DNA of 34,876 nucleotides, taken from contig NZ_CALDKF010000035.1 of NCBI RefSeq assembly GCF_937898925.1, positions 1 through 34,876 of the forward strand, in the 5' to 3' direction. The position numbers and the translations under genes are program-made. Source of the DNA: an uncultured Methanobrevibacter sp. (lineage in GTDB: Archaea; Methanobacteriota; Methanobacteria; Methanobacteriales; Methanobacteriaceae). The notes under the pieces were generated by a model that saw nothing but the letters and a program-made list of their open reading frames with translations, made no database searches and was not told the DNA's origin. Below, in pieces: positions 1 to 8,152 of this stretch. Every line of letters begins with the position of its first letter. Within the stretch, counting starts at the first letter, position 1.

Positions 1-2
1 TT

Positions 3-764
3 ATGATGTACAGTATAAAAATGCGATGCTCAAAGGGAGGTCCCCATGAAGAAGGTGGAAAACACATCTCTGGAGCAGAACGTATTTTAAGAGAAGATGA
101 AATCGAAGAGGAATTGATCAATGTTTACAGAAGGGCAATCACTCATGAAAGAGGAAAACCGGACTTCATAAACCTCAAGATAGAAAAGATAAATGAAGAT
201 GACATAATCTATAAGAAAAGACTAAACATTAACGAGCATCATGTAGAATCCAAGGAAGAGGGATTGAATCTTGCTAAGGAATTATTAATGGAAAATGCAG
301 TGAGTGAAGAATCTGCAGAAATGGCTATCCAAAATTTACAAGACCTTGAAGAAAGCATGCATGGAGCCATGCTTATTGATAAGGATACTGGAGAAAGAAT
401 AGATGGTAAAGGAATCAAGGGTGTCAGAGTAACTGGAATAGCTAGTGCAGACATTACAGAATATCAGGAATCATTGAAAAATGATGGAAGAGAAGGGCTT
501 CATCTTGAAGAGGCATTGATTCTTGCATCCAAAACAGCAAGCTGCAAAGGAATAGTGGCAGAATTATGCTGGTCAGATGACCCAAGCTATGTCATAGGAT
601 ATGTTGGAACAAAAGACAATTATGAACGTATCCCTATTCTAAAAGAAGAGGGAAATCCGATTGGAGGAAGGGTATTCTTTGTTGATACCAATCAATTGAA
701 TGATGATTACACTTTAGATGATTTAATAGATTACCTTGAAAAACAGGTTGTTTTAATCGAATAG
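3..764 (+). CDS. bioW: 6-carboxyhexanoate--CoA ligase (pimeloyl-CoA synthetase) BioW
   Basis: BioW activates pimelate with ATP and CoA to pimeloyl-CoA, the acyl donor for the first ring-forming step of biotin synthesis. The 253-residue product has the usual family length of about 250-260. It shows the conserved N-terminal run with GGKHISGAERI (residues 18-28), a central KGVRV, the AELCWSDDP signature near residue 190 and GGRVFFVD further on, all as recalled from Bacillus BioW. The N-terminus (MYSIKMR) lines up with the family start, so the gene is probably complete although it begins at the window edge. Two adjacent ATG codons (3 and 6) cannot be told apart. The upstream promoter lies outside the window. 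bioF follows after 46 bases on the same strand and uses the product, which fits a two-gene unit. Confidence 0.93.
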   Translation: MMYSIKMRCSKGGPHEEGGKHISGAERILREDEIEEELINVYRRAITHERGKPDFINLKIEKINEDDIIYKKRLNINEHHVESKEEGLNLAKELLMENAVSEESAEMAIQNLQDLEESMHGAMLIDKDTGERIDGKGIKGVRVTGIASADITEYQESLKNDGREGLHLEEALILASKTASCKGIVAELCWSDDPSYVIGYVGTKDNYERIPILKEEGNPIGGRVFFVDTNQLNDDYTLDDLIDYLEKQVVLIE

Positions 765-810
765 ATTAAAAATTGATTAAAAATTTTGATATTAATTTAT
801 TGATGATATT

Positions 811-2046
811 ATGAATCCGAATCTTGAAAGCCAATTAAATGAAGAGTTAGAGGAACTCAAAAACAATGATTTAGAGAGAACAGTAGATGACTTAAGGTTT
901 ATCAGTTCTACAAAGGCCACTGATAAGGAAGGCAAAGAGTTTCTTGTTTTTGGAACCAATAACTACCTTGGCTTAACACATCATGGTGATGTAATTAAAG
1001 CAGCCCAAGAAGCAAGCATATATGGAACAGGTTCAACCGGTTCAAGACTGACAACTGGAGCTTCTTTTGAGGCTAGAGAACTTGAAAACAATATCTCAGA
1101 GTTTAAAAACGTTGAATCCACACTTATTTTTAATACAGGATATATGACTAATTTAGGAGTGATTTATGCTCTTACAAAGGAAAATGATATTATATTCTCT
1201 GATCAATTGAATCATGCAAGCATTATAGATGGAACAAGAATCTCCAAAGCTAAAGTAAAAGTTTACAAACACAAAGATACAGAAGATTTAGAAAGATTAA
1301 TCCAAATTGAATTGGAAGAATCTACAAAAAATAATGAAGAAAAAAATAATAATTCTAATTTTTTCATAGTTAGTGATGGAGTATTCAGCATGGATGGAGA
1401 CATTGCTCCACTCCCAGAACTTGTGGAAATAGCTGACAAATACAACTGCACACTTATAATCGATGAGGCACATGCAACTGGAGTTATCGGAAAAAATGGA
1501 AAGGGCACAGTTGAATACTATAAAGACAAAACTGGAATTGATCTAACTGATTCTGTTGATTTGCAAATAGGAACATTGAGCAAGGCACTTGCATCAGAGG
1601 GAGGGTTTGTATGTGGAAAGCAAGTCTACATAGATTATCTTATAAACAAATCAAGACCTTTCATATTCTCAACAGCACTTTCTCCAGCTACAATAGCTAG
1701 TGCAAATGCAGCATTAAATCTATTAAAGGAAAATAGCGAGGAATATCTAAATAATCTAAATGAAAACACAAGACTTATGAGAAAGCTGCTTTGTGATGCT
1801 GGATTAAACATTGTTGATGGTGAAACACCAATCATACCAATCATCATAGGCCCGGCAGATTTAGCAAACAAAATCTCAAAAGAATTGGAGAAAGAAGGAA
1901 TTTTAGTATCTTCCATCAGACCACCATCAGTTCCTAAAGATATGAGTAGATTAAGATTAACAGTTATTGCCACCCATACAAAAGATGAAATAGAATACAC
2001 TGCTCAAAAAATTATTGAAATTTGGAATATTCTAAATAAAAATTAA
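811..2046 (+). CDS. bioF: 8-amino-7-oxononanoate synthase BioF
   Basis: This is a pyridoxal-phosphate enzyme of the alpha-oxoamine synthase family, which condenses pimeloyl-CoA with L-alanine to give KAPA, CO2 and CoA. The 411-residue protein contains NNYLG near residue 50 and the TGSTGSRLTTG substrate loop around residue 70. It also has the IIDEAHATG motif with the PLP-binding Asp218 and His221, and the Schiff-base lysine Lys258 in GTLSKALASEGG. The family also includes glycine C-acetyltransferase and delta-aminolevulinate synthase. Placement directly after bioW makes the biotin assignment the best one. An Asn-rich stretch around residue 175 is a small lineage insertion. The gene runs convergently into RNase P RNA, with only 21 bases between their ends. 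Confidence 0.92.
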   Translation: MNPNLESQLNEELEELKNNDLERTVDDLRFISSTKATDKEGKEFLVFGTNNYLGLTHHGDVIKAAQEASIYGTGSTGSRLTTGASFEARELENNISEFKNVESTLIFNTGYMTNLGVIYALTKENDIIFSDQLNHASIIDGTRISKAKVKVYKHKDTEDLERLIQIELEESTKNNEEKNNNSNFFIVSDGVFSMDGDIAPLPELVEIADKYNCTLIIDEAHATGVIGKNGKGTVEYYKDKTGIDLTDSVDLQIGTLSKALASEGGFVCGKQVYIDYLINKSRPFIFSTALSPATIASANAALNLLKENSEEYLNNLNENTRLMRKLLCDAGLNIVDGETPIIPIIIGPADLANKISKELEKEGILVSSIRPPSVPKDMSRLRLTVIATHTKDEIEYTAQKIIEIWNILNKN

Positions 2047-2067
2047 TATAAAAATAGAGAAAATAAT

Positions 2068-2350
2068 GGTCTGCCGAGAGTAACCCACATTCTGTTTTAT
2101 ACAGCATTCATCTTAGCGAACTACTCTGCTTCCCTTAGAGGTCATCAGCATATTTGTTCTTGCATCCTGTAGATTGGCCGTTTCACCGATTCCTTTAATG
2201 TCCATCAGTCAAGCATCATTGTCATCCATCAAAGGCCGTGTCGTTTCTGCTCCAGAGTCATACTTCTCAGCATAAGTCTTTCAACTTTACAGTCTATACG
2301 ATGTGCGGAGTTTCCCTAGTTATAAAACCAGCAGCTGTCTTCGGCTTACC
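2068..2350 (-). ncRNA. rnpB: RNase P RNA, archaeal type
   Basis: This is the catalytic RNA of RNase P, which removes 5' leaders from pre-tRNAs. Read on the minus strand, the 5' end GGTAAGCCGA pairs with the 3' end TCGGCAGACC to form helix P1. The conserved blocks are present in order: GGGAAACTCCGCAC near the 5' end, GCAGAAACGACACGGCC in the middle, and ACAGAATGTGGGTTAC just before the closing P1 strand. The length of about 283 nt fits Methanobacteriales RNase P RNA. A TATA-like box lies about 28 bases upstream of the proposed first base. The 3' end faces the stop codon of bioF, so termination probably occurs in T-runs inside the end of bioF. The ends are set from P1 pairing and could be off by a few bases. 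Confidence 0.9.
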
Positions 2351-2374
2351 ATTAAAAAATAATTTATTTCTTCT

Positions 2375-2382
2375 AGTATAAA
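2375..2382 (-). promoter_or_regulatory. TATA-like box of the RNase P RNA gene
   Basis: On the minus strand the octamer TTTATACT is centred about 28 bases upstream of the first base of the P1 helix (2350). This is the normal archaeal TATA-to-start spacing, and it supports the 5' end chosen for the RNA. Confidence 0.55.
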
Positions 2383-2460
2383 TAATGAATTAAAAAATCA
2401 ATAGCTATTAAAATAAAATATAATGAATAAAAAAAGTCTAAATATAAAATAAAAAATATT

Positions 2461-2493
2461 AAAAAAATATTAAAAAAAAGAAAAAAGAAGAAA
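2461..2493 (-). terminator. Poly-T tract after the DUF2149 gene
   Basis: Immediately after the stop codon, the minus strand reads as pyrimidine-rich DNA with several runs of six to eight T, interrupted by C or AA. Archaeal RNA polymerase stops at such oligo-T runs without needing a hairpin, and none is seen here. Confidence 0.55.
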
Positions 2494-2495
2494 GA

Positions 2496-2846
2496 TTAAT
2501 TAGTCTTATTCTGAACCATAATCAGCTTACCCGTAGATGGATCCTTATAGACCTTACCCATCTCAGTATAGCCTTGTCCAGTTTGATTGCTTGTATCTGG
2601 AGTTTCATTTAATATCTGTCCCTCTTGAACCTCAGTCACTTCCTGATTCATGGCTTCCATGACCTTATCCTTTTGTTCTTGGGTCAATTGGTCATTAAAT
2701 AAAACGCTTTGCATATTCCAAGCAAGCACTAGGAATACAAGCAAACCTACAGCTATAACCAACATTGCATCCACAAGGTTAGCTGTACCTGCCATAGGGT
2801 CTTCTTCCTCACTGTCAAAACGTCCTTTTCCTCGACGACGAGCCAT
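2496..2846 (-). CDS. DUF2149 family, ExbD/TolR-like membrane protein
   Basis: A 116-residue single-pass membrane protein. It has a basic, then acidic N-terminus (MARRRGKG, then DSEEED). A hydrophobic helix spans about residues 22-46, with one Asp in the sequence NLVDAMLVIAVG. A hydrophilic tail follows. That Asp is residue 26, almost the position of the essential proton-carrying Asp25 of ExbD, and the context resembles the VDVxLVLL motif of ExbD/TolR. The start chosen is the ATG with GGTGAT four bases upstream; an in-frame TTG four codons earlier has no such site. The MotA/TolQ/ExbB-type gene lies 182 bases upstream on the same strand, so the two probably form the stator pair of an ion-driven complex. 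The family call is from recall; the ExbD-like role is inference. What the pair drives is unknown. Confidence 0.72.
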   Translation of the reverse strand: MARRRGKGRFDSEEEDPMAGTANLVDAMLVIAVGLLVFLVLAWNMQSVLFNDQLTQEQKDKVMEAMNQEVTEVQEGQILNETPDTSNQTGQGYTEMGKVYKDPSTGKLIMVQNKTN

Positions 2847-2932
2847 AATAATCACCAAAATATATTAAATCTTCATCAATTTTTTTAAATTTTAAGCTAT
2901 ATGAATTCTAATCTATTGTAAAATTTTTTAAA

Positions 2933-2950
2933 TATATTGTATACAATATA
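2933..2950. promoter_or_regulatory. 18-base perfect palindrome upstream of the DUF2149 gene
   Basis: TATATTGTATACAATATA is self-complementary and lies about 87 bases upstream of the DUF2149 start, between the two channel genes. It could be an operator or part of a separate promoter for the second gene. Its AT-richness makes chance possible. Confidence 0.3.
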
Positions 2951-3028
2951 AATGCTTTTTTTCTTAAAACAATTAATTAAAATTAATGTTTCTGAAATAA
3001 TATTGTAAATTTTCAATCACTTCAGTGA

Positions 3029-3772
3029 CTATTTAAGTCTCTCATCTCTTTTATCAATATTATCTAAAATCGCATCCATCAATGCATCCAAGTTAGCAAG
3101 GTATTCACCAAACCATCTGCGTCTCAATTTAGATGCAAAGTATGCAATAGCACCAGATCCAATACCAATGACTGTTGTGTTGAATGCAATTGTAATTGCA
3201 CTTGCAAGTGTGGTAACATCACCTGTACCCAATGCTGCAAGACCTGGACCCATAGGGATTAAAGTACCCATCAATCCAAGGGTTGGACCAATCTTAGTAA
3301 CAATGTCAGTCTTGTTGAGGTTTTGTGCAATCTTATCCTCTTCATTATCTATCAATCTACGAGCTAATGTTTCCCTTGACTTTTTACCAAGATGCTCTGA
3401 CTCTGCAAGTTCGGACAAAATTCTCTTTTGAGACTTTTGAATATCAGCATTATTGACTACATTTTTAATATCTTCAGCAGACTCTGCATCATAGATTGCG
3501 TAAATCATATCTTTGATTAAGCTAACAGGCACTTTCTTACGTGAAAGGTGTTCTGATAGAAGCTTTCCTAAAGTATATACAGCGAATACTAAAAATGCTA
3601 TTAAAAGAATGATTACAGGTATCTGTAATGCCTGTGTAATAGCAGTTAATGAACTATCCAGTATTGGCAAGCCTGTACCGTTAGTACTTGAAAACATTGA
3701 TAACAACCCATTGCTTGATCCTTGAAAGGCAGCTTCATCTGCTAAAATCAAAGCATTTCCAATATCTATCAT
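3029..3772 (-). CDS. MotA/TolQ/ExbB proton channel family protein
   Basis: A 247-residue integral membrane protein of the family that forms the ion-conducting part of flagellar, Tol-Pal and TonB motors. After an N-terminal segment of about 45 residues, a first membrane helix lies near residues 48-70. A cytoplasmic, largely helical region of about 85 residues follows. The diagnostic pair of helices comes next: IGPTLGLMGTLIPMGPGLAA (the family's GLLGTVxGM-type helix) and ITIAFNTTVIGIGSGAIAYF. The C-terminus is charged. Translation starts at an ATG preceded by GGTGATT. The large adhesin gene ends 71 bases upstream and the DUF2149 gene begins 182 bases downstream, all on one strand. T-runs in the 71-base gap suggest partial termination before it. 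The family is clear; the driven process is not known in methanogens. Confidence 0.88.
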   Translation of the reverse strand: MIDIGNALILADEAAFQGSSNGLLSMFSSTNGTGLPILDSSLTAITQALQIPVIILLIAFLVFAVYTLGKLLSEHLSRKKVPVSLIKDMIYAIYDAESAEDIKNVVNNADIQKSQKRILSELAESEHLGKKSRETLARRLIDNEEDKIAQNLNKTDIVTKIGPTLGLMGTLIPMGPGLAALGTGDVTTLASAITIAFNTTVIGIGSGAIAYFASKLRRRWFGEYLANLDALMDAILDNIDKRDERLK

Positions 3773-3843
3773 TTAATCACCATAAAAATAAAAAATAAAA
3801 AATAAAAAGATTAAAGAGAAAAATTCCCTTTAAATCTAATGAA

Positions 3844-6800
3844 TTATTTTATCACCACTTTACCAGTCTTTTTAACTGCTACATAAGTCTTGTCACCAGC
3901 AAACTTAACTGTAAACTTATAGGTTTTCTTTTTAGACAACTTGACCTTTACAGTTGCTACACCCTTCTTATTGGTTTTTGCAGTATATTTCTTCTTGTTG
4001 ACTATGAAAGTGACCTTTTTGGATTTTATGACTTTTCCAGTTTGATCCTTTAAGGTTGCAGTTAATTTCTTAACTTTAGCTTTAGCCTTATAAGTCTTTT
4101 TAGGAACGGTCAATTTGGTTTTTGTTTTGGTTACTTTCACTTTGATTGATTTGCTGCTAGCAGTGTAATAGCTGTCTCCTGCAAATTTAAGTGAAACCTT
4201 ATAGGTTTTTACAGTCTTTAAAGTCAATTTGAAAGTAGCCACACCTTTAGAGTTAGTAGTTGCTTTGTAAGTTTTTCCATTAACAGTTGCTGTAACTTTT
4301 CTATTTGCAATGACTTTACCGCTTCCATCCTTTAAGGTTACTGTAATTTTCTTTGAAGTAGCTGTAACTGTGTAAGTTTTGCCAGAGGAAGTTAAGCTAG
4401 TTGAACCTTTAGTAACAGTTATTTTACCTATTGCAAATGATTCAAAATTATAAATATCCTCTTCAAATTTAGCATTTATATCATAAGCCTTTATTTGAGA
4501 CAATGAGACTTTAACAGTCGCAATACCATTTTTATCAGTTTTTGCAGTATAATTCTGACCATTTACAGTTATTATGATGTTTTTATTTGCTAAAAATTTT
4601 CCTTCTGAATCTTTAATGGATACAGTGATTATTTTATTTAAATTATCTAACTTATAAGAGGAGTTAGAAACAATCAAAGTAGTATTAAGTTTTTTACTAA
4701 ATGTATTTCCTTCAATTGCATTGTTCTCACTGCCAGCATAAGTTAAAACATTGAAAGCATTTTTTGTGTAAATTCCAATATTGTTATTTAAGAATCTGGA
4801 ATCAATAGCTTTATATCCTAAAATAATACCTACACCATTGTCAGGGCCAATGAGGGTTAAATTATTATTAATAAAACTGTTATTCTTAGATCCAACTGCA
4901 GAACTGTTTGGACTTGCACCTATAATTCCAATACCATAAATCACAGGATCATTGGAATGGAGCAATATGGCATTGTTTGAAATGGTATTGTTGAATCCTC
5001 CATAATGTATAAATACTCCTGCTATGGAATTATAAGATTCGTTTAATTTATAATCAGAAGGCAAATCAGAACTTACATTAATCTTATTATTTGTCAAATT
5101 AACATTAGAGGAATGAACCAATAAAACACCATAAGTTCTAAATACTCCAGATACCATATGGGTGCCTGGTATTACACCATCTAAAACATTGCTGGAACCT
5201 GCACCATCAGGACAAATAACAGTCCCATCAGAACATATAACTGAACCATCTGTGCAAATGACAGTACCGTCGGGACACCTGAATGATCCATCTGTTTCAT
5301 TAATTGTATATTCTCCAGAGCCAATGGTGGTGCCATTAGGATAAATAATCTCATTTTCAGCAGTGATTTGATAGCCTCCAGCATAAACTTTTGTTCCGTT
5401 TGCAAGGATTATAGTTCCATCAAGACAATAGGTTACTCCATCTACACAAACACCATCAGGACAAATTTCACCAGTGAGGGCAGTGCCATCAGGACAGATA
5501 ATGGAGCCATCAGCACAAACAATAGATCCATCCACACAAATATAATAGTCATCAGAATCAATTATAGTGCCATCAGGACACATGATTGATCCATCAGGAC
5601 AGACATCATAACCATCAGGGCAGGTTATGGAACCATCTACACAAGCATCGGAATTTATGCTTATAAATCCATCTAAACAGCTTTTATTGTTAATCAAATA
5701 AGTTTCACCACTTCCAATTGTCTTAATGGTATTTCCATCTATAAGAATATCCCTAGAATTGAATGAAAGAATTGGTGCAGTGAAATAATTTCCTTTTGCT
5801 TCTAAAGTATTATTTAAAATTAAACAATCAGAAGCTTCCAAAAGATAGATTGCATATGCGGAATAAGGATCATGAATGGAAATATCACAATTTTTAATTG
5901 TTACATTTTTAACTCCATTTACTTGAATACCCCATAAGCGATCTTTTAAATCATTATTTGGATTTGAAATATTTATATTCTCAATTGATACATCATCATT
6001 ATTAATTAAAAATGTTGTATCAGAAAAGATTGCATCAAAACCTATGATGTTGACTTTTTGATTGATATCCAATTTGCCTTTAGATGAAAAACTTCCAATA
6101 AACACTAAGGTATCATTCTCTTTAATATTGTTTTCCAATGCACCTGTAGATGAAAAATACTTATAAAAATTATTTTCAAAAATATAATGAACTGATTCAT
6201 TATCAATACCATAATCTATAATGCCCTCTATAATGATATTATTGGAATCAATTGTAACATTATTGGATTCGACTGGCAAATTAATAGGAATTGCCCCTAA
6301 ATTATGTAATGTGTTATTAATTATAGAAATATGATTAGGGAATTTTCTAGAAGTTTGTTTTTCCAATTTGACATTGCTCTGATTATTTGAGAAAATACTA
6401 TTATTGGATACAATAATATGTTGCACCTCACCATAAATATAAACTCCATAACCACCGACATTTAAATCATTATATGTGAAATTTATATCGCTACCATCTA
6501 AATAAGCACCTATTCCTGTAACATTGATTAAAGTGTTATTTATTACATTAGACCCCTCACCTACACGAATAGCTGATTTCTTACCATTAAAAATACAATT
6601 TGAAATAACATTCTCTTTTACTAATGTATTAGAACCTGTAATAATAGCAAAATCTCCCCCTTCTTCTTCACTAGATTGAGAATAATAAGCCCCGTGGATA
6701 TTATAAATGTTATTTCCAATTATTTGATTGTTTAATCCTGTGGTAGAAATTCCCCTATATGCATTATAAACAGTATTGTTTATAATCAAGTTGCTACTGC

Positions 6801-7764
6801 TCATTACCTGAATAGCATAAACATATGAAGAAGGCAATTCTCTAATGGAAAAAACAGTATTGTTAAAAATATAATTAGAATAACTTTCAGCATCTCCAGA
6901 TGGTCCCATTGAAGATTCAGAAGTGAAACTAGTGAAATAAATTCCATTAGAATCATTAGTTATCACAGTATTTCCAGAAATATTGCATTCTTCTGCATTA
7001 CGGAAAACCATAGCAGACGGATGCCCCCCACCTTTTACATATCCGGTAGTTTGAAGAGTGTTATGGAGAATATTGAAACCACTTACCCTTGAAAATTCCA
7101 TAGGGTGGGAACTTCTACCTGAACTGAACAGATTATTATTTATAAATGTAATATTACTTACATCAGAAGCAGATAAAAGAGATTTTTCAGCAACAGAATT
7201 GTTCATTTTCAAATTAGAAATAGTAGACCCATTTGATCCATCAACAAAACTAAATTGACAATTATTTAAATTGACTGTACTATCTGCAGTAATAATCAAA
7301 GGGATATTGATTATGAAATTTTTATTATTGAATTTACCACTAAAAGTCAAAGTATCTCCGGGATTTAATTTTCCATTAACAATATTTCCTTTTGCATCAA
7401 AATAATTTAAATAATCTTTTTCTTTAAATGTAATTGTAGATGCAAGATTATTGGCACCAAGATTGCTTTTAGCACCTACAGAATCTTTTTCATTTATCTC
7501 AATAGTGTCAGTTGAATCAATATCACTTTCATATTCCAAATTTAGAATAGATTCATCAATAGATTCACCAGCATTGTCTTCATCTACAGTATTAGAATTG
7601 CTTATTTCGTTTATAACTGGTTCTTCACTTATTAAATCAATATCAGCAGAACTATCCCCCATAATATTTGAATCTAAATTTATATCACTTGCACTTATAG
7701 ATCCAATAGCTAATATCAATAAAAGCAATAATCCCAATATTGGAATGATTTTATTAGAATTCAT
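3844..7764 (-). CDS. Adhesin-like beta-helix protein with Cys-rich seven-residue repeats and Ig-like C-terminus
   Basis: A secreted surface protein of 1306 residues. The start is the ATG at 7764, because GAGGAG lies upstream and a signal peptide begins there (MNSNKIIPILG, hydrophobic core, SISAS cleavage region near residue 26). An acidic linker runs to about residue 95. A Tyr-Phe cap module (DYLNYFDAKGN) opens a first right-handed beta-helix rich in NNT/GNN/ISN strands. A second cap near residue 535 opens a second helix. Inside that helix, residues 696-857 form a C-x-D-G repeat array (separate entry). Residues about 1038-1306 are three Ig-like (Big-type) repeats, the last extremely Lys-rich and ending KTGKVVIK. 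The beta-helix suggests glycan or surface binding; the cationic repeats suggest wall binding. Both are inference. No enzyme motif is visible. It is the likely upstream neighbour of the ExbB-like gene in one transcript. Confidence 0.88.
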   Translation of the reverse strand: MNSNKIIPILGLLLLLILAIGSISASDINLDSNIMGDSSADIDLISEEPVINEISNSNTVDEDNAGESIDESILNLEYESDIDSTDTIEINEKDSVGAKSNLGANNLASTITFKEKDYLNYFDAKGNIVNGKLNPGDTLTFSGKFNNKNFIINIPLIITADSTVNLNNCQFSFVDGSNGSTISNLKMNNSVAEKSLLSASDVSNITFINNNLFSSGRSSHPMEFSRVSGFNILHNTLQTTGYVKGGGHPSAMVFRNAEECNISGNTVITNDSNGIYFTSFTSESSMGPSGDAESYSNYIFNNTVFSIRELPSSYVYAIQVMSSSNLIINNTVYNAYRGISTTGLNNQIIGNNIYNIHGAYYSQSSEEEGGDFAIITGSNTLVKENVISNCIFNGKKSAIRVGEGSNVINNTLINVTGIGAYLDGSDINFTYNDLNVGGYGVYIYGEVQHIIVSNNSIFSNNQSNVKLEKQTSRKFPNHISIINNTLHNLGAIPINLPVESNNVTIDSNNIIIEGIIDYGIDNESVHYIFENNFYKYFSSTGALENNIKENDTLVFIGSFSSKGKLDINQKVNIIGFDAIFSDTTFLINNDDVSIENINISNPNNDLKDRLWGIQVNGVKNVTIKNCDISIHDPYSAYAIYLLEASDCLILNNTLEAKGNYFTAPILSFNSRDILIDGNTIKTIGSGETYLINNKSCLDGFISINSDACVDGSITCPDGYDVCPDGSIMCPDGTIIDSDDYYICVDGSIVCADGSIICPDGTALTGEICPDGVCVDGVTYCLDGTIILANGTKVYAGGYQITAENEIIYPNGTTIGSGEYTINETDGSFRCPDGTVICTDGSVICSDGTVICPDGAGSSNVLDGVIPGTHMVSGVFRTYGVLLVHSSNVNLTNNKINVSSDLPSDYKLNESYNSIAGVFIHYGGFNNTISNNAILLHSNDPVIYGIGIIGASPNSSAVGSKNNSFINNNLTLIGPDNGVGIILGYKAIDSRFLNNNIGIYTKNAFNVLTYAGSENNAIEGNTFSKKLNTTLIVSNSSYKLDNLNKIITVSIKDSEGKFLANKNIIITVNGQNYTAKTDKNGIATVKVSLSQIKAYDINAKFEEDIYNFESFAIGKITVTKGSTSLTSSGKTYTVTATSKKITVTLKDGSGKVIANRKVTATVNGKTYKATTNSKGVATFKLTLKTVKTYKVSLKFAGDSYYTASSKSIKVKVTKTKTKLTVPKKTYKAKAKVKKLTATLKDQTGKVIKSKKVTFIVNKKKYTAKTNKKGVATVKVKLSKKKTYKFTVKFAGDKTYVAVKKTGKVVIK
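5194..5679 (-). repeat. Array of seven-residue C-x-D-G-[ST]-x-[IV] repeats (21-base units)
   Basis: The minus strand encodes 162 residues (696-857 of the adhesin) that divide into 23 units, 19 of them exactly seven residues long. Typical units are CPDGTVI, CTDGSVI, CSDGTVI and CVDGSIV. Fifteen units start with Cys. A middle block keeps the seven-residue register but has lost Cys (LANGTKV, YAGGYQI, TAENEII, YPNGTTI, GSGEYTI). Four units differ in length: two of five, one of eight, one of eleven residues. The rest of the protein has only about five Cys. The repeat suggests a strand/Asp-Gly-turn solenoid with a Cys ladder. No family is recognised. Confidence 0.85.
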
Positions 7765-8152
7765 AAGTTTTAACTCCTCTTTTTTAGAATAAATCAATAA
7801 ATATAATAGATTAAATATCATTGCAAATTATATCTCATTTAAATAAAAAATTTTCAAAATTAAATCATACTTTAGAAATAAGTAAAATATGATTTAAAAA
7901 ATATAAAACTAAATTTATTCATTTATATTTATAATTATATAATAATATAAATTTTACTAAATATAATTGAAATTGAAAAAAAAACAACAAAAATAGAATG
8001 AAAAATATTTTAAAAAAGTTATAAAAAATAAAAAATAGAAAGTAGAAACTTTAATAATTTAAAATATTAATTTTTGCCAGGTATTTCCTAATAAAAATAA
8101 AGAAAAATAGAATAAATAAAAGATTATTTATTCATCAATCCTAAATTAAATT
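7765..8152. other. AT-rich gap between two adhesin genes
   Basis: These 388 bases hold no convincing gene. On the minus strand, the part next to 8153 has T-runs that can end the upstream adhesin transcript. The part next to 7764 must hold the promoter of the downstream adhesin. No conserved RNA or strong dyad was found. Confidence 0.5.

Noticed and set aside
3..764. bioW as a gene truncated by the window edge
   Set aside because: The N-terminus reading MYSIKMR lines up with the normal BioW start, and the length is normal.
5181..5405. Overlapping alternative frames across the Cys-repeat region on both strands
   Set aside because: They exist because the 21-base repeat lacks stops in several frames. 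Only the adhesin frame gives a regular motif with conserved flanks.
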